From: a virus
Length of the DNA: 64,000 nt
IMG/VR virus record: IMGVR_UViG_3300046794_000123
Location: 1 to 64,000 of that record
Direction: 5' to 3' (one strand)
Shown: piece by piece, positions 19,156-28,397 of the stretch
Layout: each line of letters begins with the position of its first letter
Numbering within the stretch: position 1 is the first letter of the stretch
The notes under the pieces: model-generated
Database searches by the model: none
What the model was told of the DNA's origin: nothing
Seen by the model: the letters and a program-made list of their open reading frames with translations, nothing else
Translations under genes and position numbers: made by a program

Positions 19156-20019
19156 TCAGCCCAACTGGTTGTTGGTCTTCAGCGCAGTCAGGACCGTATC
19201 GAGCGAGGCATTGGTGAACCCGTTCGGAGGCACCAGACCTTCATCGATCGTCTTCATCGTGATCCATGCATCCGAGAAGATCTTCGATGCCTTCACTTCA
19301 GCGTCCCGCTGGTAGCTGATGATCTGCTGGGCGTAGAGCTTCTTCTGGGAACCAACCGAACCAGTCACCACCGTGCCATCGGTACGGGTGTCCATCGTCT
19401 GGGCACGTTGTCCTTCGGTCTGTTCCGAGACGAGCCCCTGTTGCTTCTGCACGAGCGTGAGCTGAGCAGGCAGCATATTGTCGTTCTGGAACTTGAGCTG
19501 ACCATACTGGGCATCTTCCGTACCGATCTTGGCCTTGGTGAGAGCCAGGGTGACCTTGGCCGTCTCCGCTTCGATGCGTGCCCGCACTGCCTGGTACTTG
19601 ATCGTCTCCAGCTGCACACGAGCAGTGACCGCGGCGATCTGCGCATTGACCGACTGCCAGTACGCAGCATCCCGGCCAAGCAGGTATTGCACCGCATTCT
19701 GGAGCACTGCACCGGTCAGTGCTGAATATGCCTTGGTGTACTCTGCTCCGGTGATACGGCCCTTCTCGTACTCGCTCTGGAGCTGCGCTTTCAGGCCCTG
19801 CATCATCACATCGAACGTGCCCGTGCCATCGGTCTTGCCGTTGGTGAAGTCTGCGTTCGTGAGCTTGGCGACTTCCTGATACGCCGGGGAGTCCGTATCG
19901 GAAGCCACTTTGTAGATGTCGGCCGTCAGGTCCAGCGGCTCGACTGCAATGGGTGTCCCAGCCATCAGGAGGCTGTAGACCAGATTTGCATCGGTATCAA
20001 TACCGTACGGTGCAGGCAT
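19156..20019 (-). CDS. Virion protein, N4 gp54-like
   Basis: 287 aa, all-helical with long Gln/Lys/Ala-rich coiled-coil stretches (residues ~120-220). It begins MPAPYGIDTDANLVYSLLMA. It occupies the gp54 position between the capsid cluster and the ejection proteins. The start is preceded on its strand by GAGCCAAGGAAAAGAAC, the recurrent ribosome-binding box of this genome. N4 gp54 is a virion component; a tail-tube or ejection role is plausible but not shown by sequence. Confidence 0.75.
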   Translation of the reverse strand: MPAPYGIDTDANLVYSLLMAGTPIAVEPLDLTADIYKVASDTDSPAYQEVAKLTNADFTNGKTDGTGTFDVMMQGLKAQLQSEYEKGRITGAEYTKAYSALTGAVLQNAVQYLLGRDAAYWQSVNAQIAAVTARVQLETIKYQAVRARIEAETAKVTLALTKAKIGTEDAQYGQLKFQNDNMLPAQLTLVQKQQGLVSEQTEGQRAQTMDTRTDGTVVTGSVGSQKKLYAQQIISYQRDAEVKASKIFSDAWITMKTIDEGLVPPNGFTNASLDTVLTALKTNNQLG

Positions 20020-20044
20020 GTTCTTTTCCTTGGCTCAAAACAAA

Positions 20045-20080
20045 AGACCCGCCCAGTAGATGAGCGGGCCTCTTTTCATG
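20045..20080 (-). terminator. Terminator after the gp55-like gene
   Basis: On the minus strand GGCCCGCTC pairs with GGGCGGGTC (nine pairs, two wobble), followed by TTTTGTTTTG. It separates the capsid transcript from the ejection-protein transcript. Confidence 0.75.
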
Positions 20081-20093
20081 AAAGACGGCGGCT

Positions 20094-20705
20094 TTACTCG
20101 CCCGGTGCTTCGATGGAACCGGCTGCGATCTGGGCGGTGGCCAGCTGGTCGATATCCTTCTGCGAGAGTTGCGGCAGCACCTCGATGGCGAATTCCTTGG
20201 ACATCGATGTCTCGACTCGGGTCGTTCCCGTGCGCTTGTCCTTGACCGTGCGGATGTTCAGAAAGCGCCGAGCTTCGAGTGTCTTGTAGAGGATGTTCGG
20301 GATGTGATAGCCGCCATCCGTCGCCTCGCCGTAGGGAATGAACTTCTTGACGTTGCCCAGGTACTCGTTGGCCACCGTCAGCAATTCACCCGGCAGATTC
20401 GCCTTCTTCGGGTCCAGACACTGGATCCGTACACGAATGAGCTTCATCTCCTCGTCGTGCAGGTGTTGGCGCAGAGTCTTTTTCTTGACCGGCGTATTCT
20501 GGCCGATCAGCGGATTGGCCGGATGCACGTCCGTGCTCGGTGCAGCTTCTTCGGTCGTCTCGCCCATCTTCTCGGCAATCTTCGCCTTGAGGGTTTCGAC
20601 GGAACTGTTGTTGGACACTGCAATGCCCATCAGCTTGGCACGATCGAGCAGCAGTTGTTTCTCGGTGGGCTGGTTCTCAGCCGGATCTTTGAGGAGTTCG
20701 CTCAT
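20094..20705 (-). CDS. N4 gp55-like protein
   Basis: 203 aa from the ATG at 20705, chosen because AAGGAAGACATC precedes it; an upstream in-frame ATG lacks a ribosome site. An N-terminal helical segment (residues 1-50) contains a SAP-like stretch (LMGIAVSNNSSVETLKAKIAEK). A beta-rich core follows (MKLIRVRIQCLDPKK, GELLTVANEYLGNVKKFIPYG), with an acidic helical end. The position directly downstream of the major capsid gene matches N4 gp55. Probably a capsid-associated or decoration protein; function unproven. Confidence 0.75.
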   Translation of the reverse strand: MSELLKDPAENQPTEKQLLLDRAKLMGIAVSNNSSVETLKAKIAEKMGETTEEAAPSTDVHPANPLIGQNTPVKKKTLRQHLHDEEMKLIRVRIQCLDPKKANLPGELLTVANEYLGNVKKFIPYGEATDGGYHIPNILYKTLEARRFLNIRTVKDKRTGTTRVETSMSKEFAIEVLPQLSQKDIDQLATAQIAAGSIEAPGE

Positions 20706-20726
20706 GATGTCTTCCTTGGTTCTTTG

Positions 20727-20781
20727 AATCAGGAGCCAAGGGAAAGGAGACTGCGGGGACAATCTCCTTTCCTCTGGTTCA
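20727..20781 (-). terminator. Long hairpin between major capsid and gp55-like genes
   Basis: GAGCCAAGGGAAAGGAGA pairs with TCTCCTTTCCTCTGGTTC across a 10-12 nt loop, an almost perfect 18-bp stem built from two opposed copies of the genome's CCAAGG box. It is likely an attenuator or mRNA 3'-end stabiliser just after the capsid gene; there is no strong T-tract. Confidence 0.55.
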
Positions 20782-20791
20782 GCCGGACTGC

Positions 20792-22021
20792 TTAGACCGG
20801 TGCGACGGTCTTGATCAGACCAATCCGTTCCGGGCGCTTGATCAAGATGCCGTAGTACCACTTGATCGAGCTGAAGCCTTGCTCACCATACGGGTCCGTC
20901 TTGTCGGCGGTGGCCTGGCCCGGCATCTTCGTGAGCACGCTGAACTTGACCGTCTTGCCGTCCGTCTGGAAGCCGATCGTCGTGAACGAATCGTCACCGA
21001 TGCAGAGCATCGGGAAGATGTCGTAGTGCTCAGAGCCACCCACCGTCGAGGAACGGTAGCCGGGGTTGTCCGTCACCACCGCACCAGCGCCCGCCCAGTG
21101 CAGCATTTCCGGCACCTGGATGAAGCGGAACTTGCCGATGGTGCCGACTTCGCCGTTCATGATCGTGCCAGCATCGCCGTAGTGCTGCACTTCGATGAAG
21201 GCCTTGTTGCCGAACAAATCGGTGATGGCCATGAGCGCCGGGACCAGCTCCGAGCCCACGAACATGATGCGCGTCGCACCGATCACCTTCGTATCCACCA
21301 GACGGGAACCCGTGATGATGGTCGTCGAAGTCGGCGTGCGGTTGTCGGTCAGGATCTGATCCAGGCGGATCAGGTTCTTGTACGACACCACCGAGGCCGG
21401 GATTTCCGGCACCGGACCCGCAGCCGGCGTCACTTCACCGGTCACCGTCGCATCCGAGGTGGCCGCACCTGCGAACAGGACGACACCGGGAGCAGCGAGC
21501 AGATCCTTCTGCAGCACGGCTTCCGTGATCTGCACGGCACCATTCATGAGCTCGGTCGACAGATGCGACATGAGCTCGGCGTCCGAGTCGAAGTCGAGCG
21601 ACTCTTGCGTGAACTCGGTGAAGAAACCGAACTTGTGAATCGATCCTTCACGCTCCAGACGGGTGAAGCCGACCCGGTTCACGCGGCCACCGTTTTCGCT
21701 GAGCGTCGGCAGCTTCGAGGTGATCGTGCCGATGTCCTTCGACGAACCGTACAGGTTGCCATTGGCAATCGTAGCGCCGGTAGCGTCGATGCCTTGATCG
21801 TTGATGTTGCGTGCGTCGAGCAGCGGCACATACTCGTACACCTTGATCTTCTTGCCGTAGTTCTTCGGCATGTTGGTGACCGAGGCGAGCGGCATGAAAT
21901 ACTGCTCTTTGCGGGCGGTGATGATTGCCTTCTTCAGCCAGAAGAAGGTGTTCATCTGGTCCGACGAAGCCGAGTCGATGCTCGACTTCTGACCTTCAGC
22001 AGGGGCGTTGTAATTCAACAT
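20792..22021 (-). CDS. Major capsid protein (N4 gp56 family)
   Basis: 409 aa, against 401 aa for N4 gp56. It has the family's N-terminal pattern ([22 protein letters not shown] region), a P-domain/E-loop-like middle and the C-terminal [13 protein letters not shown] motif. HK97-fold subunit of the head shell. Codon use is highly biased to C/G-ending codons, as expected for a strongly expressed structural gene. It lies between the scaffold-like protein upstream and gp55-like downstream. A hairpin right after the stop may stabilise its mRNA. Confidence 0.92.
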   Translation of the reverse strand: MLNYNAPAEGQKSSIDSASSDQMNTFFWLKKAIITARKEQYFMPLASVTNMPKNYGKKIKVYEYVPLLDARNINDQGIDATGATIANGNLYGSSKDIGTITSKLPTLSENGGRVNRVGFTRLEREGSIHKFGFFTEFTQESLDFDSDAELMSHLSTELMNGAVQITEAVLQKDLLAAPGVVLFAGAATSDATVTGEVTPAAGPVPEIPASVVSYKNLIRLDQILTDNRTPTSTTIITGSRLVDTKVIGATRIMFVGSELVPALMAITDLFGNKAFIEVQHYGDAGTIMNGEVGTIGKFRFIQVPEMLHWAGAGAVVTDNPGYRSSTVGGSEHYDIFPMLCIGDDSFTTIGFQTDGKTVKFSVLTKMPGQATADKTDPYGEQGFSSIKWYYGILIKRPERIGLIKTVAPV

Positions 22022-22038
22022 GAGTCAGGTTTCCCTTT

Positions 22039-23307
22039 TCAAACACGGTTATGGAACGTTTTCAGAAACTCTTCATCGCTCATGGCGAGCGGATTGACGA
22101 GCTTCTTGACCTCTCCGGGAGTGCTCCGCGTTGCCGCAGCGGCACTTGCCTGATCGTTGTTCGTGACCGAAGCCTTCGGGGTGACGACTCGTGTTGCGAC
22201 TGGCTCTTTCACAGCGGGCTTTTCAACTTCGCTTGAGCCAGAGGAGGCGGGGGATTCCGTGACGTTGGGTTTAGCCAGATCGTTGAAAGCGCCCGCCTTC
22301 TGCAACGCATCGCCCACGACCTGGTAGGCCTGGATGAACGGCAGATCAGCTGGAATGGCCCCCAATGTCCGCTGGCGATTCACTTCAGCTTCGATACGGG
22401 CGTAAATGCCCATCTCGCGCTGCTCGTGCATCACCTGCATGATTGCAGGGTTCTCCCACAGCACTTCCTTACTGGACTTGTCCCATGTCGAGTTGATTGT
22501 CTGAAGTGTCGCTTTACCCTCCTGGTGCGAGTTCAACTCGTCCAGAGTGGTGCGGAAATTCGCTTCAGCATCACTGACCTGGTGATTCCCACCAAGGTAG
22601 TTTGAATCTTCGCTGGTATCGATGGACAAGGGATCGACGCCCTTGTCCTTCAGCAGCTTCTGGATTGCCTTGGTGTCGCCGTTGTTCAGGTCGATTAAGA
22701 ACGAGAGCTTCTCCGGGTCCAGCAGCTGGTTGTTCTCCAGCATCAGCAGCGTCTTTCGATGCGGCTGAATGTCCTGCATCTTGCGGGTGTAGTTGGCCCC
22801 CATCTGCATCAGCTGGATGACTTCCTGCGGATCCCGCAGCTCAATCATCTTGCCGTTCGCTTTGAACGGGGCCATCACCTGCTTGTAGAAACCTTCGTAG
22901 TCGACAGGTCCAGTCTGGGCAGCTGGCTTGGTTTCGACGGTACTGTCCGTCTTCTCCTTGCCCTGGGCGTCCTTCGCTTCGTCTGCCGACTTGGCGAGAG
23001 GATCACTTGCAGTTGCTTCGTCCTTCTTGGTTTCCTTCGACTCCGCAATGGTCGGAACGTTACCACCATTCACCTCTGGTTTACTAGAGGCTTCTTGCGT
23101 GGATGCAACATTCGACGCATCAACAACTGCGACTTCAGCCGGTTTGACTTCAGTTGCTGCGTTGTTGACTTCGGTGTTCGTTTCGCTGGGCTTGTCGTTG
23201 GAGACTTCCTGAATCACCTCTACCGGCTCGGAGCCAGGGAAAGGCTGATTCAGGAAGTCCTCATCGTCCATTGCCAGCGGATTGGTATCCGTGGCTTGGG
23301 TCGTCAT
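22039..23307 (-). CDS. Probable head scaffolding protein (N4 gp57 position)
   Basis: 422 aa, acidic, Glu/Ala/Thr-rich and mostly disordered or helical, located directly upstream of the major capsid gene as scaffolds usually are. A striking feature is the motif NPLAMDDEDFL at residues 9-19 repeated as NPLAMSDEEFL at 405-415, close to the two termini. Scaffold termini commonly dock to the capsid protein, so the duplicated motif may be a docking hook (inference). The start shares an ATGA with the stop of the gp58-like gene. Confidence 0.75.
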   Translation of the reverse strand: MTTQATDTNPLAMDDEDFLNQPFPGSEPVEVIQEVSNDKPSETNTEVNNAATEVKPAEVAVVDASNVASTQEASSKPEVNGGNVPTIAESKETKKDEATASDPLAKSADEAKDAQGKEKTDSTVETKPAAQTGPVDYEGFYKQVMAPFKANGKMIELRDPQEVIQLMQMGANYTRKMQDIQPHRKTLLMLENNQLLDPEKLSFLIDLNNGDTKAIQKLLKDKGVDPLSIDTSEDSNYLGGNHQVSDAEANFRTTLDELNSHQEGKATLQTINSTWDKSSKEVLWENPAIMQVMHEQREMGIYARIEAEVNRQRTLGAIPADLPFIQAYQVVGDALQKAGAFNDLAKPNVTESPASSGSSEVEKPAVKEPVATRVVTPKASVTNNDQASAAAATRSTPGEVKKLVNPLAMSDEEFLKTFHNRV

Positions 23308-23657
23308 TCGGCGTTAGCCTCCCCTTCTTCTGCACGGAGCTGCTCGATCGTGCTTTCGATCTCGGGCAGCTGCTCGGCCGCCGAGTTGCCCATCTGGATC
23401 TGGAAATTCAACCAGCGCTTGAAGTGACCTGCCGCCTGTGCCATCGCCAGTGCATCGGCGCGTTGACGATCCGAGAGTGCCGGATCCGCCGACTCTCGTG
23501 CGTAGCGTGCGCATTCCTTCTCGAAGTACTCTTCACGCACCACTCGCTTGAACTCACGGTTCTCGGTGAGCTTCAGAATCTGATCGCGGAAAGCGATGAC
23601 TTTCTTGGCCTCTTCGAGTCCCGTTTCGAGTTGCTGAAGATCGGTAGGTTCTTGCAT
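23304..23657 (-). CDS. Small helical protein, N4 gp58 position
   Basis: 117 aa, highly charged and all-helical (ETGLEEAKKVIAFRDQILKL, then IESTIEQLRAEEGEANAE). It lies between portal and scaffold genes and overlaps the scaffold start by 4 bases. The weak AT-rich box at 23674-23691 and the ribosome site lie just upstream. Probably a head-assembly accessory factor; no family recognised. Confidence 0.75.
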   Translation of the reverse strand: MQEPTDLQQLETGLEEAKKVIAFRDQILKLTENREFKRVVREEYFEKECARYARESADPALSDRQRADALAMAQAAGHFKRWLNFQIQMGNSAAEQLPEIESTIEQLRAEEGEANAE

Positions 23658-23702
23658 TTGAGGCGTCCTTGACTATAAAGATAGGTTGAATGATCCAGCG
23701 TT

Positions 23703-25973
23703 TTAGGCCGGTATTCCTTGGTTCACGGGGGCAGGTTGTACCCCAAAGTTAACTTGGGGAATTGTAGGGTTTGCTGCGGTCTGTTGTCCAGCACCGGATT
23801 GTGCTTTTGACAGTGCGTTGTACCCTACAGCAGCAGGAATATCCGGCTTCGACTCCGCCCCATTAGCCTGCTTTCTTGGTTTGAGCAACGCATTGGTGAC
23901 GGCCAGTGCCTGATTGCCTTCAGCCTGCCCTGCCTGCTTTTCCATGTCCCGAGCATGTTTGGTGCCGGTTTCCTGCTCGACGTAATCGAGGTTGGTCTTG
24001 TCAGCAGTCGCCCCTGCGGCACGAGCCTGAGCCTCATACATCTGAGCCTGAGCCTGGTTCTTCGCAATCTCAGACTGAAGCTTCTGGGCTTCGAGCTGCT
24101 GCATCTGCTGCTGGAATGGATCGGGCTGCGGCTGGAAGGTAGCAATCTTGTGAGCCAGTTCCGGCATTCTCTTGAGCTTGGCAATCTCACTCAGAATGAG
24201 TGCCCGGAAACTCCAGTCGGTCGTCGGCCCCATGGTCTGCATCATGAAGGCCAGATCCTGAGACTTCTGGTTGTCCACCTCAGCCGTCGAGATGTCCACG
24301 TCCAGATCGAAGTTGCCGATGAGCTCATCCCGATTGACGGACACGAACTCTTCATTGGTCACTCGGACAACTTCCTTGTCCGACATGAAGGCCTGATTCA
24401 TCGAGATGACCTTGCTGCCGATCTCGCTCATGCCCGTCGCCAGTCTCCGGAGGATGGCCATTTCACGCTTGCTGGCAGCATCCAGTGCTCCCCGTATGCC
24501 GGCAGCGACATCGCCATACGCTTCACCCGACATCCCGCCTGAGAAGGATTTGACGCCGGTGAGGGCTTCTGCGTCCTGGTTCATCAGTTGCACCATGGTG
24601 AGCGCCGAGTTCGGCAGCTCCGGGTACTTGTGCTCGATGAGCCCGTTCTGCACCGGCATGTTCGGGTTGAACTCGTAGTCCTGCCCGTTCTCGTAGCGGC
24701 GACGATTCACCACATCGAGCATGCCCTTGGCGAAACCCTGCTGACCATTGGCCGAACGTCCCAAGAGATCGATCATGCCGCGAGTCACTGCACCCAGAAT
24801 CTTCTGGTTGTCCTCCAGCACCTCCGCATCCGGCTCACCGTAGGCGGCGCGTTTGATCGGCAGATACGGCACCACGACGAAGGGAATCTTCTGGTCGGGG
24901 AACGGATTCAACTCCATCCGGACCATCGTGTTGGCGATCCAGGTCGCCACGATCGGCACCAGCGTCCCATCGCCATTCACGTCATAGACGCCCCAGTATT
25001 CGTAGGCCACGACCTTCTTGCGAGGCGCATCCCGGAACTGGAAGTCCTGCGGCGTGTTGGTGGCGTGGTCGGGATCTTGGACTGCCGAAGCCCCTTCCCA
25101 GTTGACCTGGTCCAGGTTCTTGTAGCGCTGCGGTTCCTTGAGCAGCTCGGCCTTGTTGGTCTCGAACGAGACGACTGCGAACAGTGCCTTGCTCGGATCC
25201 CCGTTACAGCTCGGGTCGAGGTAAAAGTTCCGGATGTCGATCACTTCGATCGTCGGACGATTCTCCACCAGCTTGTCGGTCAGCACCGTCTCTACGCCAG
25301 CCTGCACGGCATAGGTCGCCTGCCCCGTTTCCTGGTAGTGAGAGACGGCCGACTGCATCTCGGGAGGCACAGTATCCGCATAGGTATGAGGATCTTCCTG
25401 AGCCAGGGAGATAGCCTGTTGCAGCGCCAGAAGCTGTTCCTGCGTCTCGATCTGGAAGTGCTTGAACACCGGCACTTGCTGCTTGATCTTGGTGGTGACC
25501 CGCTTCCAGCCGAGCCGCACCACGGATGTCCCTTCATCGACCGTGCAGCGCACGAAGTCGTCAATGAACTTCACCCGGTTCATCTTGGTCTTGAACTGCC
25601 AGTTGAGTACGAGCTCATTCTGGTCGGCTGCCTTCTTGTCTTCCCAGCTGGTGGGCGAGACCTTGAACAGCTTGTTCGAGCCAAGGAAAGGCTCAGTCAG
25701 CGCAGGATAGCGCCACTCCGCTTGCCGGCGAATGAGCTTTGGCTGAACGGACGAACGCCCCTTGATCTTCTGGGGAGCCGCCTTGCCCTTGACCTCCGTC
25801 AACTCAATCCAGTGGTTGATCTTGGCCACCTGGGCATCATGGCTGGGCTTGGCCGCTTCCAGATCCCCTTTCAGTACCTGGATCGACGGCTCGTTTTTCC
25901 ACGTGGTCAGCTTCTGCTCGACAGCCGTCGAGGGCAGGATCTGATCCGGAGATTGCGTTTGCAGTTGTGTCAT
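23703..25973 (-). CDS. Portal protein (N4 gp59-like)
   Basis: 756 aa, near the 763 aa of N4 gp59. It forms the dodecameric ring at the packaging vertex. Features include the N-terminal [17 protein letters not shown] region, a stem/clip-like middle with [20 protein letters not shown], a long Gln/Ala helix (about residues 620-680, the probable barrel) and a Gly/Pro/Gln tail. It overlaps the Rz stop by 4 bases (ATGA), so lysis and head genes form one message. Confidence 0.88.
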   Translation of the reverse strand: MTQLQTQSPDQILPSTAVEQKLTTWKNEPSIQVLKGDLEAAKPSHDAQVAKINHWIELTEVKGKAAPQKIKGRSSVQPKLIRRQAEWRYPALTEPFLGSNKLFKVSPTSWEDKKAADQNELVLNWQFKTKMNRVKFIDDFVRCTVDEGTSVVRLGWKRVTTKIKQQVPVFKHFQIETQEQLLALQQAISLAQEDPHTYADTVPPEMQSAVSHYQETGQATYAVQAGVETVLTDKLVENRPTIEVIDIRNFYLDPSCNGDPSKALFAVVSFETNKAELLKEPQRYKNLDQVNWEGASAVQDPDHATNTPQDFQFRDAPRKKVVAYEYWGVYDVNGDGTLVPIVATWIANTMVRMELNPFPDQKIPFVVVPYLPIKRAAYGEPDAEVLEDNQKILGAVTRGMIDLLGRSANGQQGFAKGMLDVVNRRRYENGQDYEFNPNMPVQNGLIEHKYPELPNSALTMVQLMNQDAEALTGVKSFSGGMSGEAYGDVAAGIRGALDAASKREMAILRRLATGMSEIGSKVISMNQAFMSDKEVVRVTNEEFVSVNRDELIGNFDLDVDISTAEVDNQKSQDLAFMMQTMGPTTDWSFRALILSEIAKLKRMPELAHKIATFQPQPDPFQQQMQQLEAQKLQSEIAKNQAQAQMYEAQARAAGATADKTNLDYVEQETGTKHARDMEKQAGQAEGNQALAVTNALLKPRKQANGAESKPDIPAAVGYNALSKAQSGAGQQTAANPTIPQVNFGVQPAPVNQGIPA

Positions 25974-26500
25974 TCGGCGGCACCTGGGTCAGAGATGAGA
26001 TGGCGATCCGCCGTCAGTTGCTCGCCGACTTGCACGAGCTGTCGGTCACGCAATTCAACAGTTGCCCGGAGTTCTGCAACCAGAGATCGACCCGCTTCAA
26101 GAGATCGGTCGAGTTCGGCTGTATGGCTTGCGAGACTTGCGCACTCAACGGAGCCAGATTCGGCTTGACGTTGATAAATTGCGGCTCGGGCGTCACTGCG
26201 CTGCAAGCTGCGAGCGTAGTCAGCGCGCAGAGCATCAAGCTCCTGCGCATGAGCGCTTGAAGCCGCATCGAGTGCGGCTGCTGCACGTTGAGATTCCTGG
26301 GCATGCTTGTTTTCCTTTTGCGCAAGCTCGGCCTTCACCGTGGTGATGGCCTCGCTCTGCGCTTCTTTTTCTGCATCCCATTTGGATTGAATCTCGGCTT
26401 TTCCGTGATCCGATCCAGATGAGTAGCAATACCAAGCTGCTCCCGAGATGACCGCTACAGGCAGCACCCCGTAGAGCAGGATCCTGAGCAATATGCTCAT
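25970..26500 (-). CDS. Rz: Inner-membrane spanin (Rz-like)
   Basis: 176 aa from the ATG at 26500. N-terminal membrane anchor at residues ~5-27 ([19 protein letters not shown]...), then a periplasmic coiled coil rich in Ala, Gln and Glu. This is the i-spanin architecture; with Rz1 it fuses inner and outer membranes after peptidoglycan is cut. ATGA overlaps link it to the endolysin gene upstream and the portal gene downstream. An upstream in-frame extension exists but would bury the membrane helix behind 21 charged residues. Confidence 0.85.
   Translation of the reverse strand: MSILLRILLYGVLPVAVISGAAWYCYSSGSDHGKAEIQSKWDAEKEAQSEAITTVKAELAQKENKHAQESQRAAAALDAASSAHAQELDALRADYARSLQRSDARAAIYQRQAESGSVECASLASHTAELDRSLEAGRSLVAELRATVELRDRQLVQVGEQLTADRHLISDPGAAE
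26014..26250 (-). CDS. Rz1: Outer-membrane spanin lipoprotein (Rz1-like), nested in Rz
   Basis: 78 aa in a different frame, wholly inside Rz. [18 protein letters not shown] is a lipoprotein signal with lipobox LAAC, so Cys16 would be acylated. The mature part is polar. Nested Rz/Rz1 pairs are the classical arrangement in lambda-like lysis cassettes. The start at 26250 gives the cleanest signal; in-frame Met codons lie further upstream. Confidence 0.8.
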   Translation of the reverse strand: MRRSLMLCALTTLAACSAVTPEPQFINVKPNLAPLSAQVSQAIQPNSTDLLKRVDLWLQNSGQLLNCVTDSSCKSASN

Positions 26501-26928
26501 GGCACGTCCTTGTAGAAGATGTGGCTCCCTATCTGCACCGTGCGGGTGGCATCCTTCGTCCACGCCGGAGCAGCAATGCTCTTGGCGTAGTAATGCGTCG
26601 CACCCAGCGTGATGTCAGGCTGGTAGTGGGCGAGTACCAGGAGCGCCGCATCCTCACACTCCTGGTACTCGGACTTGGGTATGACTCGGGAACCAGAAAG
26701 AAAGGCGAAGTTCGGGTCATTGACGTTCCAGCAACTGAACTGGTACTTGGCCCGGCAGACGCTTGCGTAATCCTTCCCCCACCATGTCTTTGGGGAAAGA
26801 ACTCGGTTTTTGATTACCCAAGCGACCGCTATCTTGCCTTCCTTCGTTTCCCCTCGGGATTCTCCCCAGAGGGTTCTAGCTACCGCATCCAAATCACCAT
26901 CAGTATATGTTGGGTTTGTAACAGACAC
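26497..26928 (-). CDS. SleB-type cell wall hydrolase (endolysin)
   Basis: 143 aa. It matches the Hydrolase_2/SleB fold: DAVARTLWGESRGETKEGK with probable catalytic Glu23, then IAVAWVIKNRV, a Cys/Trp-rich loop (CRAKYQFSCW) and ATHYYAKSI near the end. These enzymes act as lytic transglycosylases or amidases on peptidoglycan. There is no signal peptide, so it needs the holin. It is followed by Rz with a 4-base overlap. N4 itself uses an unrelated muramidase here, so this is a replaced endolysin. Confidence 0.88.
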   Translation of the reverse strand: MSVTNPTYTDGDLDAVARTLWGESRGETKEGKIAVAWVIKNRVLSPKTWWGKDYASVCRAKYQFSCWNVNDPNFAFLSGSRVIPKSEYQECEDAALLVLAHYQPDITLGATHYYAKSIAAPAWTKDATRTVQIGSHIFYKDVP

Positions 26929-26949
26929 AATCCATTTCCTCCGATTGGT

Positions 26950-27201
26950 TCAGGTTGAGGAGTCCTCACCGGGCGCTGTAGCGCCACCGATACTGGACTG
27001 TTTCACTATTCGACCCACGATTCCGGACAGTGCTACCAGCGGAGCCAGGCCCCAGAGCATCCATCTGCAGTGCTGCTGCAAGTCGGGTGGCATCGAAGCC
27101 CAGGCCACTGGAATCGCCCCCGCAATGCTCAGTGCATGCGTGGAGTACATCCGCCAGACTTGTTTCCATTCGTCGATCAGTTTTAGGTTTTTGAGAGCCA
27201 T
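26950..27201 (-). CDS. Holin
   Basis: 83 aa from the ATG at 27201. Two hydrophobic segments (about residues 22-40 and 48-65) are separated by the motif MPPDLQQHCRWML, typical of small phage holins, and a positively charged IVKQ end follows. It would set lysis timing by permeabilising the inner membrane so the SleB endolysin escapes. Its start lies inside the end of the coiled-coil gene, and the endolysin follows 21 bases downstream. Confidence 0.75.
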   Translation of the reverse strand: MALKNLKLIDEWKQVWRMYSTHALSIAGAIPVAWASMPPDLQQHCRWMLWGLAPLVALSGIVGRIVKQSSIGGATAPGEDSST

Positions 27202-27515
27202 TTGACGATCTCCACACGGAAAGAAAATGCCAACCCAATCAGGAAGGCAAGCGTCCCCCACGCCCATTTGCCAAAGATCCCGGCACCGGTGATCTTGTGC
27301 TTGATCGTGATGAATTCCTCGATCGTGGGGCTCTGTTTGGTCAGAGACTCCTCGACTGCCTTCAGCCGATTGCCCATGTTTGCCAGGCTCACCGACTGCT
27401 CTTCCATCTTTTCGTACTGGGTCTTTCTGGCAGCCTTGGCTTCCTCCAGCTCTTTCTGGATGAACTTGTACTGCTCACCCAACACGGCAAGCTGAACTTC
27501 AAGAGAGTTGGGCAT
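27183..27515 (-). CDS. Coiled-coil protein with C-terminal membrane helix, lysis cassette
   Basis: 110 aa from the ATG at 27515. Residues 5-60 form a coiled coil (LGEQYKFIQKELEEAKAARK). A single membrane helix is near the C-terminus (IFGKWAWGTLAFLIGLAFSF), ending basic. The layout resembles XhlA-type holin partners. It is the first gene after a terminator and overlaps the holin start by 19 bases, so it is likely a holin partner or antiholin. The assignment rests on context. Confidence 0.65.
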   Translation of the reverse strand: MPNSLEVQLAVLGEQYKFIQKELEEAKAARKTQYEKMEEQSVSLANMGNRLKAVEESLTKQSPTIEEFITIKHKITGAGIFGKWAWGTLAFLIGLAFSFRVEIVKWLSKT

Positions 27516-27532
27516 CTTTGGGCTCGCAAACG

Positions 27533-27584
27533 AAAAAGGGGGGAGCACCTGAGATCAACTCTCTTGGCGCTCCCCCCTTGGTGA
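27533..27584 (-). terminator. Terminator between tail-fibre and lysis cassettes
   Basis: On the minus strand AAGGGGGGAGCGCC... pairs with ...GGTGCTCCCCCCTT, followed by TTTTTCG. The stem flanks a loop of about 20 nt. It separates the fibre transcript from the lysis transcript. Confidence 0.75.
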
Positions 27585-27631
27585 ACCGACGCTGCAGTTC
27601 ACTGGGATTAGACTGTCCGAATGATACTTTA

Positions 27632-27802
27632 TTAGTCAGGAGGATTGGGTGAACTGTCACCAGAAGCAACAGTCGGATTCACCGCAACCGGTACCTCCGG
27701 GTCGACCACGATCCGGCTGGAGTGATTCAGCAGGTGCGGATTGGCTGCCAGGAACTGCGCATACGTGGGTGTCTTCCACTCCGGCACTGGGGTGTCTGCC
27801 AT
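27632..27802 (-). CDS. Small protein downstream of fibre genes
   Basis: 56 aa, Pro-rich and acidic (MADTPVPEWKTPTYAQFLAA, ending SGDSSPNPPD). The motif with Trp, Pro, Thr and Tyr near the start is like XkdX/fibre-associated small proteins, but it is too short to classify. The start overlaps the previous stop (TGATG). Confidence 0.6.
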   Translation of the reverse strand: MADTPVPEWKTPTYAQFLAANPHLLNHSSRIVVDPEVPVAVNPTVASGDSSPNPPD

Positions 27803-27996
27803 CACAGGCCTCCTTTCGGATAGCGGTCTTTGACCGACTTGCAGTGCTCGACCCACAGCATCGTCTCAACAGGCAGCTCGATACCTTTTTCCATGAGCGC
27901 TGCAAAGCCCTTCATCAGCGCATCGAGCTGGTCCCCGATGCTCATATAGGCCTGCTTACGCAGCGGCCCCACATCCACCTCGTGTCGGATCTTCAT
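27802..27996 (-). CDS. Small tail-associated protein
   Basis: 64 aa, helical (SIGDQLDALMKGFAALMEKG). It sits in a run of translationally coupled genes after the fibre, overlapping both neighbours by 1-4 bases. Resembles small accessory proteins that follow fibre genes in other phages; the function is unknown. Confidence 0.65.
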   Translation of the reverse strand: MKIRHEVDVGPLRKQAYMSIGDQLDALMKGFAALMEKGIELPVETMLWVEHCKSVKDRYPKGGL

Positions 27997-28397
27997 ACCT
28001 GGCTCACCTGAAAGGACGCATCGAGCCAGGGGAAAGAAGACACCCTTACGCTGTAGGTACCGGGTTGAGAGAACTCCAGCTCACAGTGATCGTCCGTGCA
28101 GTCATGGACCACGCCCTCGATCGTGATCGTGCAGGGCACCGGCAGGTTCTCAAGTACCCTGCCCACGAGTGTTGCAGGGCAGGCTGGCCGAACAAGAACC
28201 TCCCCGTCTTTCACGTAATGCGTCTCGGCTGTGCCCATCCCTTTCGTCAGCCGCCCGCCATCTGGTATCACCTGGATGTCGAAAATGAATGCCGGCACGC
28301 TGCCGTAGTAGAGGATCTTCCCTGCCGCATCGGAGGCGACGTATTCGACCACCGTGTGATCCAGGACCGGTGCTTCCACCACTTGTTCTTCGCTCAT
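27993..28397 (-). CDS. Probable tail-fibre accessory/assembly protein
   Basis: 134 aa, beta-rich. The pattern ETHYVKDGEVLVRPACPATL, followed by LPVPCTITIEG and SQPGTYSVRVSSFPWLDASF, is common in small proteins encoded next to phage fibres. It begins with an ATGA overlap after the 533-aa fibre. It probably aids fibre assembly or caps the fibre; inferred from position and pattern. Confidence 0.65.
   Translation of the reverse strand: MSEEQVVEAPVLDHTVVEYVASDAAGKILYYGSVPAFIFDIQVIPDGGRLTKGMGTAETHYVKDGEVLVRPACPATLVGRVLENLPVPCTITIEGVVHDCTDDHCELEFSQPGTYSVRVSSFPWLDASFQVSQV

Noticed and set aside
24588-26168. 526-codon plus-strand frame opposite the portal gene
   Set aside because: Same antisense effect; low-complexity His/Arg/Leu composition.
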